Assembly: GCF_018130215.1 (NCBI RefSeq)
Contig: NZ_JAFCKQ010000062.1
Coordinates: 1 to 41,035, forward strand
Reading direction: 5' to 3'
DNA length: 41,035 nucleotides
From: Bradyrhizobium jicamae
GTDB taxonomy: Bacteria; Pseudomonadota; Alphaproteobacteria; Rhizobiales; Xanthobacteraceae
The position numbers and the translations under genes were made by a program. Below are positions 8,553 through 16,132 of the stretch, one piece after another (position 1 is the first letter of the stretch; each line of letters opens with the position of its first letter). The notes under the pieces were generated by a model, which ran no database searches, was not told where the DNA came from, and saw only the letters and a list, made by a program, of their open reading frames with translations.

Positions 8553-9851
8553 TCAGGTCAGTCCTGCGGCGAATAGGCCGCCGAGATAGGCGGGAAACCC
8601 TGCCTGCGTGACCAGGAGATAGTCCGCGGCCCGACGCTCCGGCTCGTCGAGTTGCGATCGCCAGACAGCGGCCGCGGCATCCGCATTCGCAAGCCGCGCC
8701 CGCAGCAGCTCCTTGCCCCAGCTCGTCGGCTCGTCATCAATCCAGTAGACTGCGCCCGCGACATGACCGTCGAACTCGGCTCGAGACGCGGCGTCGACGC
8801 GAAACCCTGCCCGGCAAAACGCATCGGAAAGTTCCTTGCCCCGCTCGGATTGGACGCCGAGCGCGTTCGAGACAGCGCCGACGGCTTCCGTGACCTTTGG
8901 ATTCATTCCGTTCCTTTTCAGCCGCTCGTGGTCGAGCCGGCCGAGAAACAACGTTCTGATCATGTTGCGAGGCTCTCGCCTCTGGATCAGTTTCGCAAAG
9001 ATCTGCATCTCGGTCCGGATTGCGGTATCGAAGTCCTGCGAAAATCCCTGCTCGACGCAATCAAGAATGGCTGATGGTGCCGGGTAATGCCCTAGTGTCT
9101 CGGCGAGCATCTTGCTTCGGCTCTCTGCAACGACGGCGGCGACGTGCGGTGCCTCGCCGGCTTGCCAATCCGGGCGATCCCAGGGCTGCACAGCCTGCGC
9201 ACGCGACAACACCCAGCGCTCGGCGGCGTCAATCTCTTCGCCTGGCGGCACCAGTTCGTGTGCAAGACCGATTGTTGTCGCGGCCTGCCCCCCGATCCGC
9301 GCGCCCTCCAGCAGCACCGGCAGCGCGGCCTGGATTCCGATCAGGCGCGGCAGCCGCTGTGTTCCACCGCCGCCCGGCAACAATCCGACGAGCGATTCCG
9401 GTAGACCGAACGTCGCCTGCCGGTGATCCGCGAGGACCCTGTGATGCGCCGCAAGCGCAAACTCGCAACCACCCCCCAAGGCCAGGCCCGCGATCGCCAC
9501 CGCGATCGGTTTGCCGGCCGTCTCGAGCCTGCGCAAGCCATGGCTCAGTCGAAAGAAATGCTCGAAGGCCAGGCGATCGCGGTCGACGGCCGGCGCCGCC
9601 ATGATCATGTCGTAGGCCGTCTCCAGCTCGGCCAGGTCGGCCCCCGCGCAAAAGGCCGACGATTTGCCGGATCGGATCACGACGCCGGCCATATCGCTCG
9701 CCTTGAGCCAATCCGCAAACCGGCCAATTTCCTCGATCGCGGCGTTGGAAAACACGTTCACCGATCGGCCAGGCATGTCGAAGATGAGGTGCACGACGCC
9801 GTTTCCCGATACTTCGATCCGAAATTGCTTCAGCTCCGGTCCGATCGCCAT
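8553..9851 (-). CDS. FadB-like enoyl-CoA hydratase with C-terminal dehydrogenase remnant but no NAD-binding domain
   Basis: A 432-residue protein. Residues 1 to about 190 are a crotonase domain with the oxyanion loop SAFCAGADLAE and both hydratase glutamates, Glu130 (LALGGGCE) and Glu152 (FGLPESLVG), as in FadB Glu119/Glu139. After the crotonase domain comes a helical stretch like the FadB linker (about 260-320). A segment ending in AGFPAYLGGLFAAG resembles the very C-terminal part of 3-hydroxyacyl-CoA dehydrogenases. The Rossmann domain with GxGxxG that should lie between is missing, so NAD-dependent oxidation is not expected. The ATG at 9851 has GGGAGGG upstream; box c lies 24 bases beyond. 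It heads an operon with the CoA-transferase. Confidence 0.85.
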   Translation of the reverse strand: MAIGPELKQFRIEVSGNGVVHLIFDMPGRSVNVFSNAAIEEIGRFADWLKASDMAGVVIRSGKSSAFCAGADLAELETAYDMIMAAPAVDRDRLAFEHFFRLSHGLRRLETAGKPIAVAIAGLALGGGCEFALAAHHRVLADHRQATFGLPESLVGLLPGGGGTQRLPRLIGIQAALPVLLEGARIGGQAATTIGLAHELVPPGEEIDAAERWVLSRAQAVQPWDRPDWQAGEAPHVAAVVAESRSKMLAETLGHYPAPSAILDCVEQGFSQDFDTAIRTEMQIFAKLIQRREPRNMIRTLFLGRLDHERLKRNGMNPKVTEAVGAVSNALGVQSERGKELSDAFCRAGFRVDAASRAEFDGHVAGAVYWIDDEPTSWGKELLRARLANADAAAAVWRSQLDEPERRAADYLLVTQAGFPAYLGGLFAAGLT

Positions 9852-9874
9852 GGTTCCCTCCCTCGCGCCCATAA

Positions 9875-9892
9875 CAGTGCGCTTGTGTACTA
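9875..9892. promoter_or_regulatory. MarR box c (FadB-like/CoA-transferase operon)
   Basis: CAGTGCGCTTGTGTACTA is 24 bases upstream of the minus-strand FadB-like start. The right arm GTGTACTA is identical to the consensus and the left arm has one change. Together with box d, 48 bases away, it forms a paired arrangement in a divergent promoter. Confidence 0.72.
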
Positions 9893-9940
9893 TTATCGCT
9901 TGCCTTGATATCGTCTCGAGTTGTATACGCAAATAGAATA

Positions 9941-9958
9941 CGGTACACTAGCGAACTA
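9941..9958. promoter_or_regulatory. MarR box d (ring-opening operon)
   Basis: CGGTACACTAGCGAACTA lies 24 bases upstream of the plus-strand acyl-CoA dehydrogenase 2 start. The left arm GTACACT is perfect; the right arm reads GCGAACTA instead of GYGTACTA. It is the only box preceding the four-gene operon with the BadH/BadI-like genes. Confidence 0.65.
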
Positions 9959-9982
9959 AATCAGACGGGGCGCGTTTTGACA

Positions 9983-11164
9983 ATGATCGAGCGCACGATC
10001 TTTCGCGAGGAACATCAGATTTTCCGGGAAACGGTCCGGCGCTTTGTCGAGCGCGAGATCGTGCCATTCCACGCCAAGTGGGAGGAGGACGGCATCGTCC
10101 CCCGGGAGCTGTGGCTGAAGGCCGGGTCCGCCGGCCTGCTGTGCTGCACCGTGCCCGAGGAGTATGGCGGCATGGGGCTGGATTACCTATTTGACGTCGT
10201 CGTCTTCGAGGAACTCTGGCGGTCGGGCGCCAGCGGACCAGGCTTTTTGATTCATACCGACCTGGTTGCGACCTATATCTTGTCCTTCGGCACCGAGGAG
10301 CAGAAGCGCAAATGGCTCCCCCGGATGGTTTCCGGCGAAGCGATCGGCTCGCTCGGCATGACCGAACCCCACGCCGGCAGCGACCTCAAGGCGATCCGGA
10401 CGCGCGCCGTGCGCGACGGTGACGAGTTCGTCGTGAACGGCCAGAAGGTCTTTATCTCCAACGGTCAGCTCTGCGATTTCATCGTTCTGGCGACCAAGAC
10501 CGACAGCCATGCCGGCGCCAAGGGCGTGACGCTGTTCATCGTCGAAAGCGATCGCCCCGGTTTCAAGCGTGGTCGAAATCTGGAAAAGCTCGGCATGAAG
10601 GCGCAAGACACTTCGGAGCTGTTCTTCGACAATGTCAGGATTCCCGCGGGCAATTTGCTGGGTAAGGAGGGCAAGGGATTTGCCCAGATGATGACCAAAC
10701 TGTCCCAGGAACGGCTGGCGCAGGCGATCCGGTCTGCAACTGTCGCCGAGACCGTCATCGACTGGACGCTCCAGTATACCTCCGAGCGAAGCGCGTTCGG
10801 CCAAAAGCTTGCCAATTTTCAGAATACCCAGTTCAAGCTGGCTGATCTCAAGACCAAAGCGACCGTCGCCCGCGTCTTTACCGACAAGTGCATCGCACTC
10901 TTCATGGAAGGCAAGCTCGATCCAGTCGACGCGGCGATGGCCAAGATGTTTACCTCCGAGCTGCACTGCGAAACGGTCGACGAATGCCTGCAACTGTTCG
11001 GCGGCTGGGGCTACATGTGGGAATATCCGATCGCGCGGGCCTATGCGGATGCGCGGATCGTCAAGATCGCCGGCGGCTCGATCGAGATCATGAAGACGAT
11101 CATTGCACGACAGATGTACTCGCAGCGCGGATTTGACATCCAGAAGAACGGCGCGGCCTCATAG
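9983..11164 (+). CDS. Acyl-CoA dehydrogenase 2 (LCAD/IVD-like, Glu255 type)
   Basis: A 393-residue FAD-dependent acyl-CoA dehydrogenase. Flavin-contact motif TEPHAGSD lies at 127-134. The stretch from SQERL to FGGWGYMWEYPIARAYADAR follows the long-chain enzyme pattern. The catalytic base is Glu243 of SQERL on helix G (LCAD/isovaleryl position); the MCAD-type position reads AGGS with no Glu. Such enzymes tend to accept long, branched or cyclic acyl chains. The ATG at 9983 is preferred; TTG 9977 is a possible alternative and the ribosome site is weak. It is the first gene of an operon with the BadH/BadI-like genes and dehydrogenase 3, so it may desaturate a cyclic acyl-CoA or the opened dicarboxylyl-CoA. 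Confidence 0.92.
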   Translation: MIERTIFREEHQIFRETVRRFVEREIVPFHAKWEEDGIVPRELWLKAGSAGLLCCTVPEEYGGMGLDYLFDVVVFEELWRSGASGPGFLIHTDLVATYILSFGTEEQKRKWLPRMVSGEAIGSLGMTEPHAGSDLKAIRTRAVRDGDEFVVNGQKVFISNGQLCDFIVLATKTDSHAGAKGVTLFIVESDRPGFKRGRNLEKLGMKAQDTSELFFDNVRIPAGNLLGKEGKGFAQMMTKLSQERLAQAIRSATVAETVIDWTLQYTSERSAFGQKLANFQNTQFKLADLKTKATVARVFTDKCIALFMEGKLDPVDAAMAKMFTSELHCETVDECLQLFGGWGYMWEYPIARAYADARIVKIAGGSIEIMKTIIARQMYSQRGFDIQKNGAAS

Positions 11165-11238
11165 ACGTCCGTCCGCATTCGAGACATCGAGGGTCGGCGG
11201 AAAAGCCAAGGAACGACCAACGACAAGGGAGATCAGCG

Positions 11239-11997
11239 TTGAAGGGCCTATCGGGAAGAGTTGCCGTCGTGACCGGCGGCGGACAAGGCATTGGCCGCGG
11301 ATTGACGCTCCGTCTGGCAGAAGAAGGCTGCAAGGTCGCCATCTTCGACATCAACCCGCAAGGCGGCGAAGAGACCGCCAGACTCGCGCCGCAGGCGGTG
11401 ATCAAGACCTATGCGGTCGATGTCGGAGACGCCGCCTCCGTCGGCGAGGCCGTTGCCAGGGTCGAAGCCGAGCTCGGTCCGATCTGGCTCCTCGTCAACA
11501 ACGCCGGCTGGGATCGCCCGATGCCATTCCTGAAGACCGACAGGGAACTCTGGGACAAGATCATCCGCATCAATCTCTACGGGCCGCTCAATACTCACAG
11601 GGCGATCGCGCCGTTGATGGCCGAGCGCGGCGGCGGCCGCATCGTCAACATCGCCTCCGACGCCGCACGCGTCGGTACCAGCGACGAGGCCGTCTACTCT
11701 GCCTGCAAGGGAGGGTTGATCTCGTTCACCAAATCGCTGGCGCGAGAGCTGGCCCGCAAGAACGTACTGCTCAACGCCGTCTGCCCCGGCCCGACCAACA
11801 CACCGATGATGGCGGCGGTCCTTGGCGAAGGCGAGCACGCCGTGAAGTGGAAGGACGCGATGGTCAGGGGCATCCCGCTCAAGCGCATGGGCGAGCCGGA
11901 TGACTACGGCGGGATCGTCGCAATGCTTGCCTCCGACGACGGAAAATTCATCACCGGACAAACCATTTCCGTCTCCGGCGGAATGAACATGATCTAA
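11239..11997 (+). CDS. badH-like: SDR dehydrogenase, BadH-like (2-hydroxycyclohexanecarboxyl-CoA dehydrogenase)
   Basis: A 252-residue short-chain dehydrogenase. The NAD(P) motif TGGGQGIG is at 12-19, NNAG at 87-90, and the catalytic Ser140, Tyr153 and Lys157 lie in IASDAARVGTSDEAVYSACK. NNAGWD, IVNIASDAARVG and AVYSACKGG closely resemble my recollection of BadH of Rhodopseudomonas palustris, which oxidises 2-hydroxycyclohexanecarboxyl-CoA to the 2-keto compound. The start is TTG 11239 with AAGGGAGA 7 bases upstream. The directly following gene is BadI-like, the next enzyme in that pathway, which strongly supports the call. The precise ring substrate may differ. Confidence 0.88.
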   Translation: MKGLSGRVAVVTGGGQGIGRGLTLRLAEEGCKVAIFDINPQGGEETARLAPQAVIKTYAVDVGDAASVGEAVARVEAELGPIWLLVNNAGWDRPMPFLKTDRELWDKIIRINLYGPLNTHRAIAPLMAERGGGRIVNIASDAARVGTSDEAVYSACKGGLISFTKSLARELARKNVLLNAVCPGPTNTPMMAAVLGEGEHAVKWKDAMVRGIPLKRMGEPDDYGGIVAMLASDDGKFITGQTISVSGGMNMI

Positions 11998-12015
11998 CTC
12001 GCGCGAGGAAACGCC

Positions 12016-12810
12016 ATGACCGATCCGAAACAGTTCACCGACGTCGTCTACGAAGTGCGCGACCGCGCCGCCTGGATCATCATCAACCGGCCCAAGGTCT
12101 ACAATGCCTTCCGTGGACAGACGCTCGAGGAACTCATCCAGGCCTTCCAGCTCGCCGGCAACGATCGCAACGTCGCGAGCATCGTGCTGACCGGCGCTGG
12201 CGACAAGGCCTTCTGCACTGGCGGCGATCAATCCGCGCATGAGGGTCAGTATGACGGCCGCGGCGTGGTGGGCCTGCCGATCGACGAGATCCAGGGCCTG
12301 ATCCGCGACGTCCCGAAACCAGTGATCGCCCGGGTCAACGGTTTTGCCATCGGCGGCGGCAATGTGCTCGCTACGCTGTGCGACCTGACCATTGCGGCCG
12401 ATACCGCGCAATTCGGCCAGGTTGGCCCCAAGGTCGGGTCAGTTGACGCCGGGTGGGGCACGGCGTTCCTGGCACGTCACGTCGGTGACAAGAAGGCGCG
12501 CGAGATCTGGTTCCTCAACGAACGCTATACCGCCGAACAGGCGCGCGAGATGGGCCTCGTCAACAAGGTCGTCCCTGCCGCACAGCTCGATGCCGCGGTG
12601 AAGGACTGGACCGACAAGCTCGCGCTGCGCTCACCGACCGCCATCGCGCTCGCCAAGCGGTCGTTCAACGCCGATTCCGACAATATTCGCGGCATCAGCA
12701 ATTTTGCACTCCATGCCGTCAAGCTGTTCTACGATACTCCGGAGTCCAAGGAAGGCGTCGCTGCATTCAATGAGAAACGTGATCCCGACTTCCACAAGTT
12801 CACGCGATGA
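12016..12810 (+). CDS. badI-like: Crotonase-family ring-opening hydrolase, BadI-like (2-ketocyclohexanecarboxyl-CoA hydrolase)
   Basis: A 264-residue crotonase of the MenB/BadI branch. CTGGDQSAHEGQYDGRG at about 67-83, RVNGFAIGGGNVLATLCDL at 106-124 and FGQVGPKVGSVDAGWG at 133-148 (with Asp144) match the BadI pattern rather than a hydratase; the hydratase glutamates are absent. BadI adds water to 2-ketocyclohexanecarboxyl-CoA and opens the ring to pimelyl-CoA. GAGGAAACGCC precedes the ATG, 18 bases after the BadH-like stop. With its neighbour it forms the alpha-ketone-forming and ring-opening pair of alicyclic acid degradation. A substituted ring is possible. Confidence 0.88.
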   Translation: MTDPKQFTDVVYEVRDRAAWIIINRPKVYNAFRGQTLEELIQAFQLAGNDRNVASIVLTGAGDKAFCTGGDQSAHEGQYDGRGVVGLPIDEIQGLIRDVPKPVIARVNGFAIGGGNVLATLCDLTIAADTAQFGQVGPKVGSVDAGWGTAFLARHVGDKKAREIWFLNERYTAEQAREMGLVNKVVPAAQLDAAVKDWTDKLALRSPTAIALAKRSFNADSDNIRGISNFALHAVKLFYDTPESKEGVAAFNEKRDPDFHKFTR

Positions 12811-12831
12811 CACTTGAACGGCCCGACAGAC

Positions 12832-13977
12832 ATGCTGCCCAACCGACCCGTATTCGACGAAGAGCACGCGCTCCTGCGCGACAGCGTCCGCCGTTTTGCC
12901 GCTGCGAAAATCGCACCGCATTTCCAGGACTGGGAGAAGGCCGGAATAATCGATCGCGCGTTGTGGCCGGCGGCCGGCCAGGCCGGTCTGCTCTGCCCGC
13001 AGGTGCCGGAGCAGTACGGCGGCATCGGCGGAGACTTCCGGCATAACGCCGTCATCATCGAGGAGCTTGCTTATTCGGGCTTCGCGGGTCCAGCGACCGA
13101 CTTCTCTGTCCACAATGATGTCTGCTGCGGTTATCTGCTGAGCTACGGCACGGAGGAGCAGAAGAAAAAATGGCTACCGCGTTTGGTCTCAGGCCAGACC
13201 GTCTGCGCGATCGCCATGACCGAGCCGGGGACCGGCAGCGATCTCCAGGGTATCCGCACCCGTGCGGTCCGCCAAGGCGACGAGTACGTCATCTCCGGCC
13301 AGAAGACCTTCATCTCGAACGGCCAGACGTGCGACCTCGTCATCGCGGTGACCCGCACCAATCCGGATGGCGGTTCACGCGGCATGAGCCTGATCCTCGT
13401 CGAGGCCGACCGCGCGGGCTTCCGTCACGGCCGCAACCTCGACAAGCTCGGCCATCTCTCATCCGACACGTCGGAATTGTTCTTCGATCAGGTCCGCGTT
13501 CCCGTCAGCAATCTGCTTGGCCCGGAAGGCGGCGCAATGGCGGCGCTGATGAGCGAGCTGCCGCAGGAGCGATTGACCATCGCGCTCCACTCGATTGCGT
13601 CAGCACAGAAGGCATTCGACATCACCAAGGCCTACGTCCAGGAGCGCAAGGCCTTCGGACAGCCGATCGGAACCTTTCAGAACACGCGGTTCAGGCTGGC
13701 TGATCTCAAGTCTGACCTCGCCGTCGGCTGGGCCTTTGTCGACCAGTGCCTGAGCCAGCATGTCCGCGGCGAGCTGACGACCTATGCCGCCTCGACGGCA
13801 AAGCTCTGGGTCACCGAGATGCACGGGCGGCTCGTCGATCAATGTCTGCAATTCTTCGGGGGCTACGGCTTCATGCGCGAATACGAGATCTGCCGCCTGT
13901 TTGCCGACGCGAGGGTGCTGCGCATCTATGGCGGCACATCGGAGATCATGCGAGAATTGATTTCGCGCAGCCTCTAG
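12832..13977 (+). CDS. Acyl-CoA dehydrogenase 3 (LCAD/IVD-like, Glu255 type)
   Basis: A 381-residue acyl-CoA dehydrogenase related to dehydrogenase 2: both begin with a short N-terminus, then EEH and a VRRF segment. Motifs are TEPGTGSD (130-137), the helix-G base Glu246 in PQERL, and IYGGTSEI, where the MCAD-type Glu is Gly. The start is placed at ATG 12832, by alignment with dehydrogenase 2; TTG 12814 is an in-frame alternative. No good ribosome site is seen, so translation may be coupled to the BadI-like gene, which ends 21 bases upstream. A likely job is the first beta-oxidation step on the opened dicarboxylyl-CoA, or ring desaturation in place of AliB. Confidence 0.9.
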   Translation: MLPNRPVFDEEHALLRDSVRRFAAAKIAPHFQDWEKAGIIDRALWPAAGQAGLLCPQVPEQYGGIGGDFRHNAVIIEELAYSGFAGPATDFSVHNDVCCGYLLSYGTEEQKKKWLPRLVSGQTVCAIAMTEPGTGSDLQGIRTRAVRQGDEYVISGQKTFISNGQTCDLVIAVTRTNPDGGSRGMSLILVEADRAGFRHGRNLDKLGHLSSDTSELFFDQVRVPVSNLLGPEGGAMAALMSELPQERLTIALHSIASAQKAFDITKAYVQERKAFGQPIGTFQNTRFRLADLKSDLAVGWAFVDQCLSQHVRGELTTYAASTAKLWVTEMHGRLVDQCLQFFGGYGFMREYEICRLFADARVLRIYGGTSEIMRELISRSL

Positions 13978-14046
13978 AGCGCCTTCGAGCGAAGTGCGCA
14001 CCGGTTCGCGTGAAGAGAACGCGTCAAGACAACGCGTCAAGACAAC
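13974..14046. repeat. Intergenic repeat with inverted arms and a 13-bp tandem duplication
   Basis: Between two convergent stops lies CGCCTTCGAGCGAAGTG, then ACCGGTTCGCGTGAAGAG, which can fold on itself through TTC..GCGAA and TTCGC..GAA arms. It is followed by two perfect copies of AACGCGTCAAGAC (14018-14030 and 14031-14043). From memory this is the style of a dispersed intergenic repeat common in Bradyrhizobium genomes. It may also serve as a bidirectional transcription stop. Confidence 0.5.
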
Positions 14047-14074
14047 AATCCACCGTCGCGGCTGACGATCTGGA

Positions 14075-15259
14075 TCAGTAGCTCTTCGGCAGATCGAGCA
14101 CTTTCTCGGCAATGAAGCTCAGGATCAATTGCTCGGTGATCGGCGCGAGCCGGGTGATCGAGACTTCGCGGAACAGCCGCTCGACGTGGTACTCCTTGGC
14201 ATAGCCGAAACCGCCATGGGTCATGATGGCCTGCCAGGCAGCGTCGTGGCCGGCACGGGCGCCGAGCAGCTTGGCGCTGTTGGCTTCGGCGCCGCAGGGC
14301 TTTCCACTGTCGTAGAGCCAGGCTGCGCGCATGGCCATCAGCCACGCCGCCTCCAGATACATCCATTTTTCAGCCAGAGGATGCTGGATCGCCTGGTTCT
14401 GGCCGATCGGGCGGTCGAAGACGACGCGTTCCCTGGCGTAGCGCGTGGCCCGGCGCAGGGCGTCCTGTCCGATTCCGATGGCTTCCACCGCGATCAGGAT
14501 CCGCTCCGGGTTGAGGCTGTGAAGGATGTACGAGAAGCCCTTCCCTTCCTCACCGATTCGATCCTCGTCGGGAATGAACAGACCGTCGATGAAGATGGCG
14601 TTGGAATCCACCGCCTTGCGGCCCATCTTCGGGATCCGGTGCACCTCGATCTTCGAGCGATCGAGGTCGGTGTAGAAGATGGTAATGCCGTCTGTCGGCC
14701 GCTTGCAGTCCTCGAACTTCGTGGTCCGCGTCAGCAGCATGATCTTGTTGGCGACCTGCGCCGTCGAGGTCCAGACCTTCTGCCCGTGGACGCGATAGCC
14801 GCCCGGCACCTTCGCAGCGAAGGTCTTGATGCGCGTGGTGTTCAGCCCGGCATCGGGCTCTGTGAAGCCGAAGCAGCATTGATCATCGCCCGACACCAGT
14901 CGCGGCACCCAGCGCCGCTTCTGGTCGTCGGTTCCCTTCACCACGATCGGATGCGGCCCGAACAGGTTGATATGCACCGCGGACGCGGAGGTCATGCCGC
15001 CGCCGTGGCTTGCAACCTCATGCATCATGATCGCGGCCTCGGCGACCCCCAGGCCTGCGCCGCCATATTCTTCCGGCATCGTGATGCCGAGCCAGCCGGC
15101 ATCCGCCATTGCACGGTGGAACTCGCGGGGGAAGACACCATCCTCGTCCCGCTCCAGCCAATATTCATCGTCAAAGCGCGTCACGACTGCACGAACGCCT
15201 TCGCGGATCGCGGCGTGGTCTTCCGGAACGTCGACCTGGTTTGCGAACGATCTGTCCAT
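14075..15259 (-). CDS. Acyl-CoA dehydrogenase 4 (Glu255 type), with MaoC and CitE
   Basis: A 394-residue acyl-CoA dehydrogenase more distant from the other three. TEPDAGLN (133-140) is the flavin-contact motif. NPERI carries Glu252 at the helix-G base position, and the MCAD-type position falls in RLAPITEQ with no Glu. The ATG follows the CitE stop directly (TGAATG), with GGGGAGG 6 bases upstream, so translation is coupled. The operon order MaoC, CitE, dehydrogenase resembles the leucine-degradation operon of Mycobacterium tuberculosis (Rv2499c, Rv2498c, Rv2500c). A branched-chain acyl-CoA is thus a reasonable substrate guess. Confidence 0.9.
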   Translation of the reverse strand: MDRSFANQVDVPEDHAAIREGVRAVVTRFDDEYWLERDEDGVFPREFHRAMADAGWLGITMPEEYGGAGLGVAEAAIMMHEVASHGGGMTSASAVHINLFGPHPIVVKGTDDQKRRWVPRLVSGDDQCCFGFTEPDAGLNTTRIKTFAAKVPGGYRVHGQKVWTSTAQVANKIMLLTRTTKFEDCKRPTDGITIFYTDLDRSKIEVHRIPKMGRKAVDSNAIFIDGLFIPDEDRIGEEGKGFSYILHSLNPERILIAVEAIGIGQDALRRATRYARERVVFDRPIGQNQAIQHPLAEKWMYLEAAWLMAMRAAWLYDSGKPCGAEANSAKLLGARAGHDAAWQAIMTHGGFGYAKEYHVERLFREVSITRLAPITEQLILSFIAEKVLDLPKSY

Positions 15260-16132
15260 TCAAACGACCTCCCCGACTGACGCCAAGGTCCTCCTTGCAG
15301 CCACCAGATGCGGAATGTCGTACATCTTCCCGTCGATCCCGACCGTGCCGACATCCGGCGTGGCAGCGAAGGTCGCCACGATCCGACGCGCATGCGCAAG
15401 ATCGGCATCCGACGGCGTGAAGCAGGCGTTGATGGTGGCGACCTGATCCGGATGGATCGCAATCTTTCCGACAAAGCCGTCCCGGCGCGCGATCCGGCAG
15501 CTTTCGGCGAGGCCATCCTGGTCCCTGAAATCGGCGTAAAGCGTGTCCAGCGCCGCGGCGCCGGCGGCTCCGGCCGCGAACAGGCATTGCGCGCGCGCCA
15601 CCTGATAGGGGAACGTCCAGGCGCCGTCCGGCTCCTTGTTGGTCAGCGCGCCCAACGCCGCGCCCAGGTCTTCTGCGCCCCAGGTCAGCGCCACCAGCCG
15701 CTTGTTCCCGCGGTTGTAGCCGTTAAGGCCGATCATGGCCGCTGGCGTCTCCGTTGCGACGACCAGGAGCTTGACGTGCCCCGGCGAAACGCCCGCGGCA
15801 ACTTCCAGTGCGTCGACGTAGTGCGAGACGAGATCGACATCGTCGATCCCGTTGACCTTCGGGATCAGGATGCCGTCGAGACCCGGACGAACGATCGCTG
15901 CCAGATCTTCCAGCGTCAGCCCTGTGCCAAAAGGGTTGATCCGGACCAGGAACGCCCAGTTCCTCGGACCGCCGCCAAGCAGATTCTTCACGGCACCGCG
16001 AGCAAAGTCCTTCCGACCGGGCGCAACCGAGTCCTCGAGATCAAGGATCAGCGCGTCGGCCCCGATCCGGTCGGCCTTGGCGAACTTGCGTTCGCTGTCG
16101 GCCGGCACAAAGAGGAGCGATCGCAATCTCAT
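15260..16132 (-). CDS. HpcH/HpaI/CitE-family beta-hydroxyacyl-CoA lyase
   Basis: A 290-residue TIM-barrel lyase of the citrate lyase beta-subunit-like family. LFVPADS at the N-terminus, LDLEDSVAP (31-39), substrate-binding Arg64 in LVRIN, and metal ligands Glu128 (TETP) and Asp155 (WGAEDLGA) are present. Members cleave malyl-CoA, citramalyl-CoA or 3-hydroxy-3-methylglutaryl-CoA-like compounds by retro-aldol reaction. The ATG overlaps the MaoC stop (ATGA) and GGAGG lies 8 bases upstream. Coupling with a MaoC hydratase and an acyl-CoA dehydrogenase suggests dehydrogenation, hydration and then cleavage of a beta-branched acyl-CoA, a route that needs no thiolase. Confidence 0.9.
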   Translation of the reverse strand: MRLRSLLFVPADSERKFAKADRIGADALILDLEDSVAPGRKDFARGAVKNLLGGGPRNWAFLVRINPFGTGLTLEDLAAIVRPGLDGILIPKVNGIDDVDLVSHYVDALEVAAGVSPGHVKLLVVATETPAAMIGLNGYNRGNKRLVALTWGAEDLGAALGALTNKEPDGAWTFPYQVARAQCLFAAGAAGAAALDTLYADFRDQDGLAESCRIARRDGFVGKIAIHPDQVATINACFTPSDADLAHARRIVATFAATPDVGTVGIDGKMYDIPHLVAARRTLASVGEVV

